Assembly: GCA_937872175.1 (NCBI GenBank)
Contig: CALMPI010000049.1
Location: 118,879-182,878, forward strand
DNA: 64,000 nt
Reading direction: 5' to 3'
Origin: an uncultured Flavobacteriales bacterium
GTDB taxonomy: Bacteria; Bacteroidota; Bacteroidia; Flavobacteriales_F; PHOS-HE28
Position numbers and translations under genes: made by a program. Under the pieces are notes generated by a model. That model searched no databases, had not been told where the DNA came from, and worked only from the letters and a program-made list of their open reading frames with translations. Positions within the stretch are counted from its first letter, which is position 1. Each line of letters starts with the position of its first letter. Shown here in pieces: positions 17,585 through 25,280 of the stretch.

Positions 17585-18853
17585 CTACATCGTCCCCTTC
17601 AGCATCCGGTTCCAGTACAGCCACGGCAGCATGTACTTCTTCAGCACCCACATGCTCCACAAGGGCTTGCTGGTGTCGAAGAGCCTGCTCAGCAGCGGAT
17701 CGCTGTCGCGCACGTTGTCGTACTTGAACTCGGCGAGCAGCATCCTGCCGTAGCCGGTCACCAGCGGACAGCTGCTGTAGCCCTCGTACTTCACGGGGGA
17801 GAGCATGCCGTCCTTGATGCGTTGCAGGATGTTGGCCACCACCACCGGCGCCTGCTTGCGGATGGCCGCGCCGGTCTTGGCCGTGGGCAGTGCGGCCACA
17901 TCACCCAGGCCGAAGATGTTGGCGTAGCGCTTGTGCTGCAGGGTGTTGATGTCCACTTCCAACCAGCCCTTGTTGGGGCCATCGGTGTAGGCGAGGGGCG
18001 AGTTCTTCACGAAGTCCGGAGCGCTCTGCGGCGGGGCCAGGTGCAGCATGTCGTACTTCATCACGATGGTGCTTTCGCCCTCGATCTTCTCCGGCAGGCC
18101 CTGTTCCTCGGTGATCACGCAGTGGTTGTCGCCGGGCTTGCTCCACTTGAAGTGGATCTCCCGTTTCTCCGGATCGATGCGGATCGGGTTGTAGAAGGTC
18201 TTCAGGATGATCTCCTTCTTGCGTACCACGTCCTCCAGTGCCGCGCGGAAGGGCTGCACGCCGAAGATCACCGAACCGGGCGTGGCGAAGACCAGCTTTG
18301 TGCGGTCGCGCACGCCGTGCCTGCGGAAGAACTCATCGGCCAGATAGGCGGCCTTCTGTGGCGCGCCGCCGCACTTGATGGGCGTGCTGGGCTGCGTGAA
18401 CACGGCCACCCCACCGGTGAAGGCGGTCATTACGCGCCTGGTCTTCTCCGGGTCGATGTAGTTGCTGCAGACCACATCGGTGGCCAGGGCCTCGCGCAGG
18501 CCGGGCAACGCGTCGAGGTCCAGCTTGATGCCGGGACACACCACCAGGTGGCCGTAGGTGTAGGCCTTGCCGTTGGTGGTGCGCACCGTGTTCGCCTCCG
18601 GCTCGAAGGTGGCGGCGGCCTCGCGGATCAGGTCCACCCCTTCGGGCACCACCGTCGCTTCCTCGCGCCGGGTGTCCTTCATGTCGAAGGTGCCCGCCGC
18701 CACCAGCGTCCAGGCCGGCTGGTACCAGTGGTCGCGCGCGGGGTCCAGGATGGCGATGCGCAGCTTCCGGTCTTTGCGATGCAGTTGCGCGGCCGTCATG
18801 ATGCCGGCGGTGCCTCCGCCGATGATCAGTACGTCGTAGTGGGCGTTCGCCAT
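17585..18853 (-). CDS. Sulfide:quinone oxidoreductase-like FAD flavoprotein
   Basis: 422 residues. The N-terminal FAD-binding motif is VLIIGGGTAGIMTAAQL (residues 8-24). PIKCGGAPQKAAYL carries one conserved redox cysteine, a second candidate is in EGYSSCPLVTGYG, and NIFGLGDVAALPTAKTGAAI is the FAD-ribityl motif of this family. The C-terminal amphipathic helix (LWSMWVLKKYMLPWLYWNRM) would anchor it to the membrane, as in SQR. Known members pass electrons from sulfide to quinone. The ATG at 18853 is where the Rossmann fold begins. The 546-residue unknown gene lies 61 bases upstream on the same strand. Confidence 0.85.
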   Translation of the reverse strand: MANAHYDVLIIGGGTAGIMTAAQLHRKDRKLRIAILDPARDHWYQPAWTLVAAGTFDMKDTRREEATVVPEGVDLIREAAATFEPEANTVRTTNGKAYTYGHLVVCPGIKLDLDALPGLREALATDVVCSNYIDPEKTRRVMTAFTGGVAVFTQPSTPIKCGGAPQKAAYLADEFFRRHGVRDRTKLVFATPGSVIFGVQPFRAALEDVVRKKEIILKTFYNPIRIDPEKREIHFKWSKPGDNHCVITEEQGLPEKIEGESTIVMKYDMLHLAPPQSAPDFVKNSPLAYTDGPNKGWLEVDINTLQHKRYANIFGLGDVAALPTAKTGAAIRKQAPVVVANILQRIKDGMLSPVKYEGYSSCPLVTGYGRMLLAEFKYDNVRDSDPLLSRLFDTSKPLWSMWVLKKYMLPWLYWNRMLKGTM

Positions 18854-18914
18854 GGCGCTCGGGTTTGGGACCACCAAGCTGGGCACGGGGGCACCCCGCG
18901 ACCAGTGACATCGG

Positions 18915-20555
18915 TCACCGGGCCACCTTCGCCCAGGCGGCGCGGAGGCGGGCATGCCGCCGCAACAGGCGCTGGTGGCGCGTTTCGGTGGCTTCGCCCT
19001 TGGCCTTGATCAGCGCCACCAGCGCCTTCCGTTCCGCGGCGTTCCAGCCTTCCAGATCGTGGATCAGGTCCAGCGGCAGCGCCACGAGGTACAGGGCGGC
19101 GCGCTCGTCGGGTGTCCATTCCTTCAGGTCGCCCACCGGCAGGCACCGGCACAGCCGCTCCAGCGCCCGCCGCATGGCCAGCACCCGGTCGCCGCCATGG
19201 TGGTCGGCCACATGCACCGGCAGCGCCGCGGACAGGGAGGCGGTGTTCAGCACGGGTTCGTCCTGCGCACCCACCGGAAGTTCGAGCCCCTCCGCGACGA
19301 GGTCCTTGAGCAGCTTCAGCGGAACGCGGTGGTCCTTGTGGGTGGAGAGCTTCCTGAACTCCCGTTCCGCCAGGCGTTGCAGCGGCCGCGTCATCGGGCG
19401 GAAGCCGAGCCGGTAGTAGAACCAGTAGGCCCCGCTCTTCAGCCCGTCCGGGTTGTCGTGCCCCAGCTGGTAGTTCTCGGCCTCGAAACAGGCCGCGCCG
19501 AAGCGCTGGTGGTACAGCCGAAGCAGCTGGGCGAAGAACCATGCGCTCTCGCCGCCGCGCAGGGCGGGGAACACGTTGATGCCCACTTTGCTGCGCCCCG
19601 GGAAGATCCACGCCCCACCGTAGGCGAGCGGCACCCCGTTGCGGAAGGCCATGAAGCCCGCATAGCTGTCGAAGGGCAGGCGGTGCGCCACATCGAGGTG
19701 GAAGAGCGCGATGCGCAGGCCCCGGCCCAGGTCGAAGAGCTCCACCGCGCCGGCCCAGGTCACCGGGTCGGTCTCGCGTTCCTGCACGGCCAGCACGATC
19801 CTGGCGGTATCGATGAGGCCCTGCTGCTGCGCGTGAGTGAGCCGCACGGGCGGAGGCACCGCGCGCGCCAGCTCCGCCTGCAGGTCCACGCCTTTGCTCA
19901 ACCCCTGCGGATGGCAGAACGGAGGGGCCGATGGTGCCCGCGCGGTGGACAGGTCCAGGCCGGGCGCGCCTTCCACGGCCACGGTGATCATCATCCGCGC
20001 CCATAGCGATTCGCGCAGGGTGCCGGTGGCGGGCTGCCCGTCCAAGGTGCGGACCAGGGCGATGAGCTGTGCGCGTGGATCTGGACCGAACAGCGCCGCC
20101 ATCAGCTCGGGGCCGTCGGCGACAAGCACGTCCACAGCCTCCTGCTCGGCCTGGGGCAGCAGGGGGCGGAGGGTCTCGCGCAGGTCGTCCAGCTGCTGTT
20201 CCACGGAGACGAGCCGCATGTGCGGGGACCACCTTGCGAGCATCCAGCGCACGAGGGATAGGCTGTAGATCCCTTGGATGGGTGCACCGGCGAGCCCGCT
20301 GTTCACCAGCCGCGCGCCGATCGGACCCTGCCTGCCCGCCTTCGCCAGGGCAGCGGCCACCAAGCGGTGCTCGGCTTCACCGGCCGGATGGGCCAGCAGG
20401 AAGAGCAGCAGGTCGTGCCATTCCTTGTGGGCTCTCGGGGAGCGCGGGTGGCGGGCCATCGCGGCCTCCAGCATCCGGCCACGCTCCGGGCCTGTGGAGC
20501 GGGACAGGGCACGACGCAGGTCGAGGATCTCCGAGGTGGTCAAGGGGGCGGCCAT
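18915..20555 (-). CDS. Large protein of unknown function with a GNAT-like segment
   Basis: 546 residues, soluble, with no signal peptide. The N-terminal 250 residues are helical and Ala/Leu/Arg-rich. Residues ~285-390 contain DSYAGFMAFRNGVPLAYGGA and GLKSGAYWFYYRLGFRP, which recall the strands and final loop of acetyltransferase (GNAT) folds; this is a resemblance, not a proven assignment. The C-terminal part is again helical and basic (RHQRLLRRHARLRAAWAK). It lies upstream of the SQR-like gene on the same strand, but nothing links their functions. Confidence 0.6.
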   Translation of the reverse strand: MAAPLTTSEILDLRRALSRSTGPERGRMLEAAMARHPRSPRAHKEWHDLLLFLLAHPAGEAEHRLVAAALAKAGRQGPIGARLVNSGLAGAPIQGIYSLSLVRWMLARWSPHMRLVSVEQQLDDLRETLRPLLPQAEQEAVDVLVADGPELMAALFGPDPRAQLIALVRTLDGQPATGTLRESLWARMMITVAVEGAPGLDLSTARAPSAPPFCHPQGLSKGVDLQAELARAVPPPVRLTHAQQQGLIDTARIVLAVQERETDPVTWAGAVELFDLGRGLRIALFHLDVAHRLPFDSYAGFMAFRNGVPLAYGGAWIFPGRSKVGINVFPALRGGESAWFFAQLLRLYHQRFGAACFEAENYQLGHDNPDGLKSGAYWFYYRLGFRPMTRPLQRLAEREFRKLSTHKDHRVPLKLLKDLVAEGLELPVGAQDEPVLNTASLSAALPVHVADHHGGDRVLAMRRALERLCRCLPVGDLKEWTPDERAALYLVALPLDLIHDLEGWNAAERKALVALIKAKGEATETRHQRLLRRHARLRAAWAKVAR

Positions 20556-20640
20556 GCCGCAAGATGCGGATCGATCGGCCGTTCCACGCGAAAGGCCCGC
20601 CCCTTCCGGAGCAGGCCTTCCACCTCCTTATCGATCGCGC

Positions 20641-21186
20641 TTATCCCTGCTTGGCCAATTGCACTTCGGCCAGGATGCGCACCTCGTCGCTCACCAGCAC
20701 GCCACCGGCCTCCAGCGCTGCGTTCCACGTGAGGCCGAACTCCTTGCGGTCGAGCTTCCCGCTCAGGTTCAGGCCGGCCTTGGTATTGCCCCAGGGGTCC
20801 TTGGCCACGCCGCTCCACTCCACGTCCAGTGTCACCGGCCTGGTCACCTCCTTGATGGTAAGGTCGCCGGTCATCTTCCAGGTGCTGCCGCTGCCTTCGA
20901 TGCGGGTGCTCGTGAAGCTCAGCTTGGGGTACTTCCCGCTCTCGAAGAAGTCGCCGCTGCGCAGGTGGCCATCGCGCTTCTCGTCGTTGGTGAAGATGCT
21001 GTCGGTGTTCGCCCAGAAGCGGACCTGGGCGTTGTTGAGGTCATCGCCTTCGAGCTCCACTTCGGCGCCGAATTCCTTGAAGCTTCCCGTGACGGTGGAG
21101 ATCATCAGGTGCTTCACCTTGAACTGGATCTCGGAGTGGCTGGGGTCGATGGCCCACTTGGTGGTGGTTGCGGCTGCTGTTTCCAT
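20641..21186 (-). CDS. YceI-family polyisoprenoid-binding-like protein
   Basis: 181 residues. It begins TKWAIDPSHSEIQFKVKHLM and continues with the family's beta-barrel pattern (EFGAEVELEGDDLNN, FFESGKYPKLSFTSTRIEG, TGDLTIKEVTRPVTLDVEW). YceI proteins form a lipocalin-like barrel that can hold a polyisoprenoid or quinone-like lipid. No signal peptide is present at the ATG chosen (21186); an upstream in-frame ATG would add a short extension. The pirin gene is next to it on the same strand, 80 bases upstream, a frequent pairing in Bacteroidota. Confidence 0.88.
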   Translation of the reverse strand: METAAATTTKWAIDPSHSEIQFKVKHLMISTVTGSFKEFGAEVELEGDDLNNAQVRFWANTDSIFTNDEKRDGHLRSGDFFESGKYPKLSFTSTRIEGSGSTWKMTGDLTIKEVTRPVTLDVEWSGVAKDPWGNTKAGLNLSGKLDRKEFGLTWNAALEAGGVLVSDEVRILAEVQLAKQG

Positions 21187-21266
21187 GTTGGTTGTAGTGT
21201 TTCTGGTTAGTATGGGACGGATCATGATCCGCGCGCGCAACTGTAGGGGCGTATCATGATGCCCCC

Positions 21267-22142
21267 TTACAGTTGCATCGGCACATCCTGCAGCAGGATC
21301 TCCGCGCCCCCGGGGCCCGCTTCGATGTGCAGGGTGTCGGTGTCCCACACACCCAGGGCGTCGCGCTTGCCCAGCTGCTGGCCTTCGATGGTGGCGCTGC
21401 CCTCGATCACGAAGGCGTACACGCCGTTGCCTTTCCGCTTCACGGCGTAGGTGGGCTTCTTCCCCGCGTCGAACGTCCCGATATGGAACCAGGCGTCCTG
21501 GTGGATCCACACGCCGGCATCCTCCGGGTCGGGCGAAAGCACCTGCTGCCAGGTGTTCACGCGGTCCTTGGGGTCCAGTGTCATCTGCTGGTAACGGGGC
21601 GTCACCTGGCGTTTCTTGGGGAAGAGCCAGATCTGCAGTGTGTTCGCATCACGATCGCCGTGGGGGTTGAATTCGCTGTGCAGGATGCCCGTGCCCGCGC
21701 TCATCACCTGCACATCGCCGGCGTTGATGATGCTGGTGTTGCCCATGCTGTCCTTGTGCTGCAGCGCGCCCTTCAGGGGGATCGTGATGATCTCCATGTT
21801 GTCGTGCGGGTGCGTGCCAAAGCCCTTGCCCGCCGCGATGATGTCGTCGTTCATCACACGCAGCACGCCGAAGTGCATGCGGGTGGGGTCGTACCAGTTG
21901 GCGAAGCTGAAACTGAAGTTGGCCTTCAGCCAGCCGTGGTCGGCGGTGCCGCGCTCGCTGGCGCGGTGCAGGATCATGTTGGCCATGCGTTCAGGGGGTG
22001 TGGGGGGAAGGTGGTCGAAGCCGACAGGGTCCAGCGGGCGCAGTTCGTCGATGTCGTTCTGCATGAGGCTGGCGGCTGCACTGCCGCCCACCAGCATCCC
22101 GGTGCCCAGGAGGCCCTTGCGAAGGAAGTCCTTGCGGTCCAT
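21267..22142 (-). CDS. Pirin-family cupin protein
   Basis: 291 residues. A twin-cupin protein: the first cupin carries the metal-binding residues in GFGTHPHDNMEIITIPL and then GILHSEFN, as in pirins; the second has SATIEGQQLGKRDALGVW. Pirins bind iron and some have quercetinase activity; the substrate here is unknown. The N-terminus (residues 1-28, KDFLRKGLLGTGMLVGGSAA) looks like a signal for export, which is unusual for a pirin but seen in several Bacteroidota. A perfect -7 box lies upstream, overlapped by a palindrome. Confidence 0.88.
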   Translation of the reverse strand: MDRKDFLRKGLLGTGMLVGGSAAASLMQNDIDELRPLDPVGFDHLPPTPPERMANMILHRASERGTADHGWLKANFSFSFANWYDPTRMHFGVLRVMNDDIIAAGKGFGTHPHDNMEIITIPLKGALQHKDSMGNTSIINAGDVQVMSAGTGILHSEFNPHGDRDANTLQIWLFPKKRQVTPRYQQMTLDPKDRVNTWQQVLSPDPEDAGVWIHQDAWFHIGTFDAGKKPTYAVKRKGNGVYAFVIEGSATIEGQQLGKRDALGVWDTDTLHIEAGPGGAEILLQDVPMQL

Positions 22143-22206
22143 GGTGGTGTCGTGTTCGGTCCTTCTCGAAGAACAGCGGCCCAAGGGGCATCGTTCATTT
22201 CGCCTG

Positions 22207-22230
22207 CAAATATATTCCATGGAAAATAAA
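22207..22230 (-). promoter_or_regulatory. Promoter box and overlapping palindrome upstream of pirin
   Basis: Minus-strand TATATTTG (22214-22207) is a perfect -7 match. Next to it, centred on CCATGG, is an AT-rich near-palindrome (TATTCCATGGAAAATA, 22213-22228) that could be an operator for an unlinked regulator. Confidence 0.5.
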
Positions 22231-22322
22231 TGGAGGGCCACGAGAGCTCCCATCCTTGGAACCGCGATCGAGCCTGGAGGCCCTCCGGTCCTGTCAGCAG
22301 GCCCGGAACCGGGGCGTGCCCC

Positions 22323-22330
22323 GACCTTTG
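22323..22330 (+). promoter_or_regulatory. -7-like box before the CoA-transferase gene
   Basis: GACCTTTG, one mismatch to TAnnTTTG, ending four bases before the ATG at 22335. Either translation is leaderless or the true start is the in-frame ATG at 22350. Confidence 0.45.
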
Positions 22331-22334
22331 CGGC

Positions 22335-23615
22335 ATGTCCCTCCCTTGGATGTCCGCCGCCGAGGCCGTGCGCCTGGTGCAGAGCGGCGACCGCGTCTTC
22401 ATCCACGGCAGCGCCGCCACCCCCGTGCGCCTGGTGCATGCCCTGCTCGACCGCCACCCCGAGCTGCACGATGTGGAGCTCACCGCCATCAGCACCTTCG
22501 GCGACCTGGGCTTCGACCGGCCCGAGGTGCAGGGGCCCTTCTTCCTGAACTCGCTTTTCGTGAGCGCCAACATGCGCAGCACGGTGGACGGCCCCAACGG
22601 CGACTACGTCCCGGTCTTCCTCAGCGAGATCCCCCGCCTGTTCGAGAAAGGCATCCTTCCGCTCGACGTGGCCCTGGTGCATGTGTCACCGCCCGACCGC
22701 CACGGTTTCTGCTCCCTGGGGGTGAGCGTGGACGTGGCCCGCAGCGCCGTGCGAAACGCCCGCACCGTGATCGCACAGGTGAACCCGAACATGCCCCGCA
22801 CCCTCGGCGACGGCCATGTGCACATCAGCCGTTTCGCCGCGCTGGTGGAGGTGAACGACCCGCTGCCCGAGGTGGACTACGCCGCGCAGATCGGGCCCAA
22901 GGAGCGCCGCGTGGCCGAACTGGTGAGCGCCCTGGTGGAGGACGGCAGCACCCTGCAGCTGGGCATCGGCGCCATCCCCGACGCCATCCTGGGCGCACTG
23001 GGCGGCCACAAGGACCTCGGCATCCACACCGAGATGTGCTCCAACGGCATCATCGATCTGGTGCACAGCGGCGCCATCACCAACAAGTACAAGAAGAAGC
23101 ACCGCGGCAAGGTGGCCACCGCCTTCGCCTTCGGCACGCGCCGCCTCTACGACCTGGTGGACGACAACCCCTTCTTCACCTTCCTCGACGCGCAATACGT
23201 CAACGACGGCAAGGTGATCCGCGAGAACCCCAAGGTGGTGGCCGTCAACAGCGCCATCGAGGTGGACCTCACCGGCCAGGTGTGCGCGGACAGCATCGGC
23301 ACCTACCAGTTCAGCGGCGTGGGCGGGCAGATGGACTTCATGCGCGGGGCGGCCCTGAGCGAGGGCGGCAAGCCCATCATCGCCCTGTGCAGCACCACGG
23401 GCAAAGGCGCCAGCAAGATCGTGCCCTTCCTGAAGCCCGGTGCCGGCGTGGTCACCACCCGGGCCCATGTGCACTACGTGGTCACCGAGCACGGCGTGGC
23501 CTACCTCTACGGGAAGAACCTGCAGCAGCGCGCCAGGGCGCTGATCGGCATCGCCGCGCCGGAACACCGGGAGGAACTGGAGAGGGCGTATCGGGAGCGG
23601 TTTCAGCGGGGGTAA
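22335..23615 (+). CDS. Acetyl-CoA hydrolase / 4-hydroxybutyrate CoA-transferase family enzyme
   Basis: 426 residues of the class-I CoA-transferase type that includes AbfT and Cat1. Visible marks are LQLGIGAIPDAILGAL, the HTEMCSNGIIDLV segment carrying the expected catalytic glutamate, and GGQMDFMRGAALSEGGKPI. The enzyme moves CoA between acetate and another short acid, or hydrolyses acetyl-CoA. The ATG at 22335 is the first in frame after a promoter-like box; the ATG at 22350 is also possible. Its last 222 coding bases (23387-23608) occur again at 45966-46187, so this gene marks the left edge of an apparent island. Confidence 0.92.
   Translation: MSLPWMSAAEAVRLVQSGDRVFIHGSAATPVRLVHALLDRHPELHDVELTAISTFGDLGFDRPEVQGPFFLNSLFVSANMRSTVDGPNGDYVPVFLSEIPRLFEKGILPLDVALVHVSPPDRHGFCSLGVSVDVARSAVRNARTVIAQVNPNMPRTLGDGHVHISRFAALVEVNDPLPEVDYAAQIGPKERRVAELVSALVEDGSTLQLGIGAIPDAILGALGGHKDLGIHTEMCSNGIIDLVHSGAITNKYKKKHRGKVATAFAFGTRRLYDLVDDNPFFTFLDAQYVNDGKVIRENPKVVAVNSAIEVDLTGQVCADSIGTYQFSGVGGQMDFMRGAALSEGGKPIIALCSTTGKGASKIVPFLKPGAGVVTTRAHVHYVVTEHGVAYLYGKNLQQRARALIGIAAPEHREELERAYRERFQRG
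23387..23608 (+). repeat. Direct repeat, left copy (CoA-transferase 3' end)
   Basis: 222 bp matching 45966-46187 at 221 positions in the same orientation (the only difference is C at 23414 against T at 45993). Similarity stops abruptly on both sides. In this copy it is the natural end of the CoA-transferase gene. Confidence 0.95.
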
Positions 23616-23946
23616 GGGGGGCAAGCTGCGGACCTGTATCGGTCTTGACCATTTCCTGTACATGTTGTGGGGACGTGTACAGGAAAGGGCGGTTTGTTAT
23701 ACAGATCGGGGGGGTGGGCGTGCCCCCGACCCAAATGCGGCCGGGGTCGCGTGCTTCGCTGTAGCCGGACTTGTCAGGGCCAGCATCCACGGCGCTGTGG
23801 GGGCTTCCTCTGGTCGCCTCCTCGCTGCGCGTGGCTGCACGGCCCTTCCGGCGCCGGGCTGCCGCTGCGCCCGCTCACGCAAGGAGCGACCAGACATAGC
23901 TCGCAAGGTGCAGTTGTACATCGACCCTGGGTTTCGCTTGAGGGAT
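23616..23946. other. Intergenic region with an 11-bp inverted repeat
   Basis: No supported gene. It contains a perfect inverted repeat, TTTCCTGTACA at 23652-23662 and its complement at 23676-23686, with a 13-base loop, just beyond the CoA-transferase stop. There is no T-run on the plus strand, so a simple intrinsic terminator is doubtful. The remainder is GC-rich with several short G/C palindromes. Confidence 0.6.
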
Positions 23947-24114
23947 CTACGAAAGCACGTAGAGCAGAACGAGCAGCGCCATCACGAACAGCAGGCCAAG
24001 CACCAGGGTCAGGTAGCGCATCAATTCGCTCCAGGCATGGCGGGTCACGCTCCACACCGAACGGCTGTATATCACCAGCACCAGCAGGAGCGCGATGGTC
24101 AGGACTGCGGCCAT
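23947..24114 (-). CDS. Small membrane protein (55 aa)
   Basis: 55 residues: MAAVLTIALLLVLVIYSRSV, then a short basic/aromatic loop, then LTLVLGLLFVMALLVLLYVLS. Two hydrophobic helices with a polar turn predict a helical hairpin in the inner membrane. It overlaps the 3' end of the DegT-fold gene by 16 bases, so it is almost certainly the last gene of the E2/JAB/E1 operon. No family was recognised. A second tiny membrane gene lies two genes upstream, suggesting that the system works at the membrane. Confidence 0.65.
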   Translation of the reverse strand: MAAVLTIALLLVLVIYSRSVWSVTRHAWSELMRYLTLVLGLLFVMALLVLLYVLS

Positions 24115-25106
24115 GCCTTTTCAAAGGAGGTGAGTGCAGCGAAGCGATACTGGTTCAAGGCATCGAGCAGGGTGCCCACGAGGCGGGGGATCCGCCACTT
24201 CACCTCCAAGCCCCCAAGGCCGGTTTCGCGGAAGATGAAGCGCAGGCTCTTGGTGGGGAGCTCCGGCGCCATGCCGGTGCGTGCGCAGAGCCGCACCCCA
24301 TCGTAGGTGCTGGCGCGAGCATACCGGAAAGGCTTCGTTACGAAGCGCGCATCGAGGCTGCGGACCAGCCGTGCGTAATGGTGCTGCCGCGCCGCCATGC
24401 GGTGCCATTGCATGTCCCAGGTGGCATCCAGCAGGTGGATGGCCATGGGGTGCATCGCCGCATGCAGGTTGGCCGGACTCCGATCACCAAGGTGTTGCCA
24501 TTGCCGGGCCTCCGATCCGCACAGCTGCACAAGACGATCGTGCAACCGGCCGTCGCTGGTGACGATGGCCGCGCCCTGGCCCGCCGTGATGCCCTGGCGT
24601 GGCGACAAGTCCACCACCATCACATGCGCACAAGCCCCGGCGGCACGGCCCAAGGCATCGTATGCCCCCAGAGGACCCAGCTCCACGTGCAATAGGCCAT
24701 ACCTGGTGCAGTGGTCATGCAGGGCCTCGTGGTCGGTGGCATTGCCATGGGTGTGGGATGCCAACAGCATGCGGGTACGGGCGTTGCACACATCATCCAG
24801 CCAGTGGTGGTCCATGGTGAGGTCCGTGGAGCGCAGGATGCCCGGCACCAGCGTGGCCCCGGCGAGGGAGAGCACGGCCACGCCGCGTGCCTCCAACGGG
24901 GATACCACCACCTCGTAGCCACGCACCCCGGCCGCCAGCGCCACGGCAAGCACGGCCTGCTGCACATCGCCCACCAGCAGCGCATGGCGTTTGCCATAGT
25001 GCGCGGCCAGGCGCGCCTCCAGGCGTTCCGCCGTGGAGCGGTCCGGCGCGGTGGCGCTCAGCTCCAGCAGTTGCTGGGCCTCGTGGGGGAGGTAGAGTAC
25101 GCTCAT
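24099..25106 (-). CDS. DegT/DnrJ-fold protein lacking the PLP lysine
   Basis: 335 residues that follow the DegT aminotransferase pattern: LEARLAAHYGKRHALLVG near residue 30, a GYEVVVSPLEARGVAVL strand, then VDLSPRQGITAGQGAAIVTS around 165-184. In active members the last motif reads HPTK followed by TGEGG, the Lys forming the Schiff base with PLP. Here Gln171 sits at the Lys position, and the usual EDAAQ motif is VELGP. It is therefore predicted not to be a normal aminotransferase. The start at the ATG at 25106 is chosen over an upstream GTG. It sits between two tiny membrane genes, directly downstream of the E1-like gene. Confidence 0.72.
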   Translation of the reverse strand: MSVLYLPHEAQQLLELSATAPDRSTAERLEARLAAHYGKRHALLVGDVQQAVLAVALAAGVRGYEVVVSPLEARGVAVLSLAGATLVPGILRSTDLTMDHHWLDDVCNARTRMLLASHTHGNATDHEALHDHCTRYGLLHVELGPLGAYDALGRAAGACAHVMVVDLSPRQGITAGQGAAIVTSDGRLHDRLVQLCGSEARQWQHLGDRSPANLHAAMHPMAIHLLDATWDMQWHRMAARQHHYARLVRSLDARFVTKPFRYARASTYDGVRLCARTGMAPELPTKSLRFIFRETGLGGLEVKWRIPRLVGTLLDALNQYRFAALTSFEKAWPQS

Positions 25107-25119
25107 TGGACGTTGGGTT

Positions 25120-25275
25120 TCATCCACATACCGATCGCGACGACCACAGGATCAACACCAGCAGCGCCACCATCACCCAGGGCTGCCTGAGCGCGTCATC
25201 GAGCCAGGGCAGGCGATGACCGCGATCACGGCCATACACCAGGTAGAGTACGAGGAGGAACAGGGTGATCACCAT
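25120..25275 (-). CDS. Small membrane protein (51 aa)
   Basis: 51 residues: MVITLFLLVLYLVYGRDRGH, then a polar stretch, then QPWVMVALLVLILWSS. Two hydrophobic helices with a basic loop. It starts five bases after the E1-like stop and ends 13 bases before the DegT-fold start, so it is embedded in the operon. No homology was recognised; it resembles in size and layout the 55-aa protein at the operon's end. Confidence 0.62.
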   Translation of the reverse strand: MVITLFLLVLYLVYGRDRGHRLPWLDDALRQPWVMVALLVLILWSSRSVCG

Positions 25276-25280
25276 GGTCG

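Noticed and set aside
23652..23686. Intrinsic terminator for the CoA-transferase gene
   Set aside because: The stem is good, but no T-run follows on the plus strand, so it is reported only as an inverted repeat.
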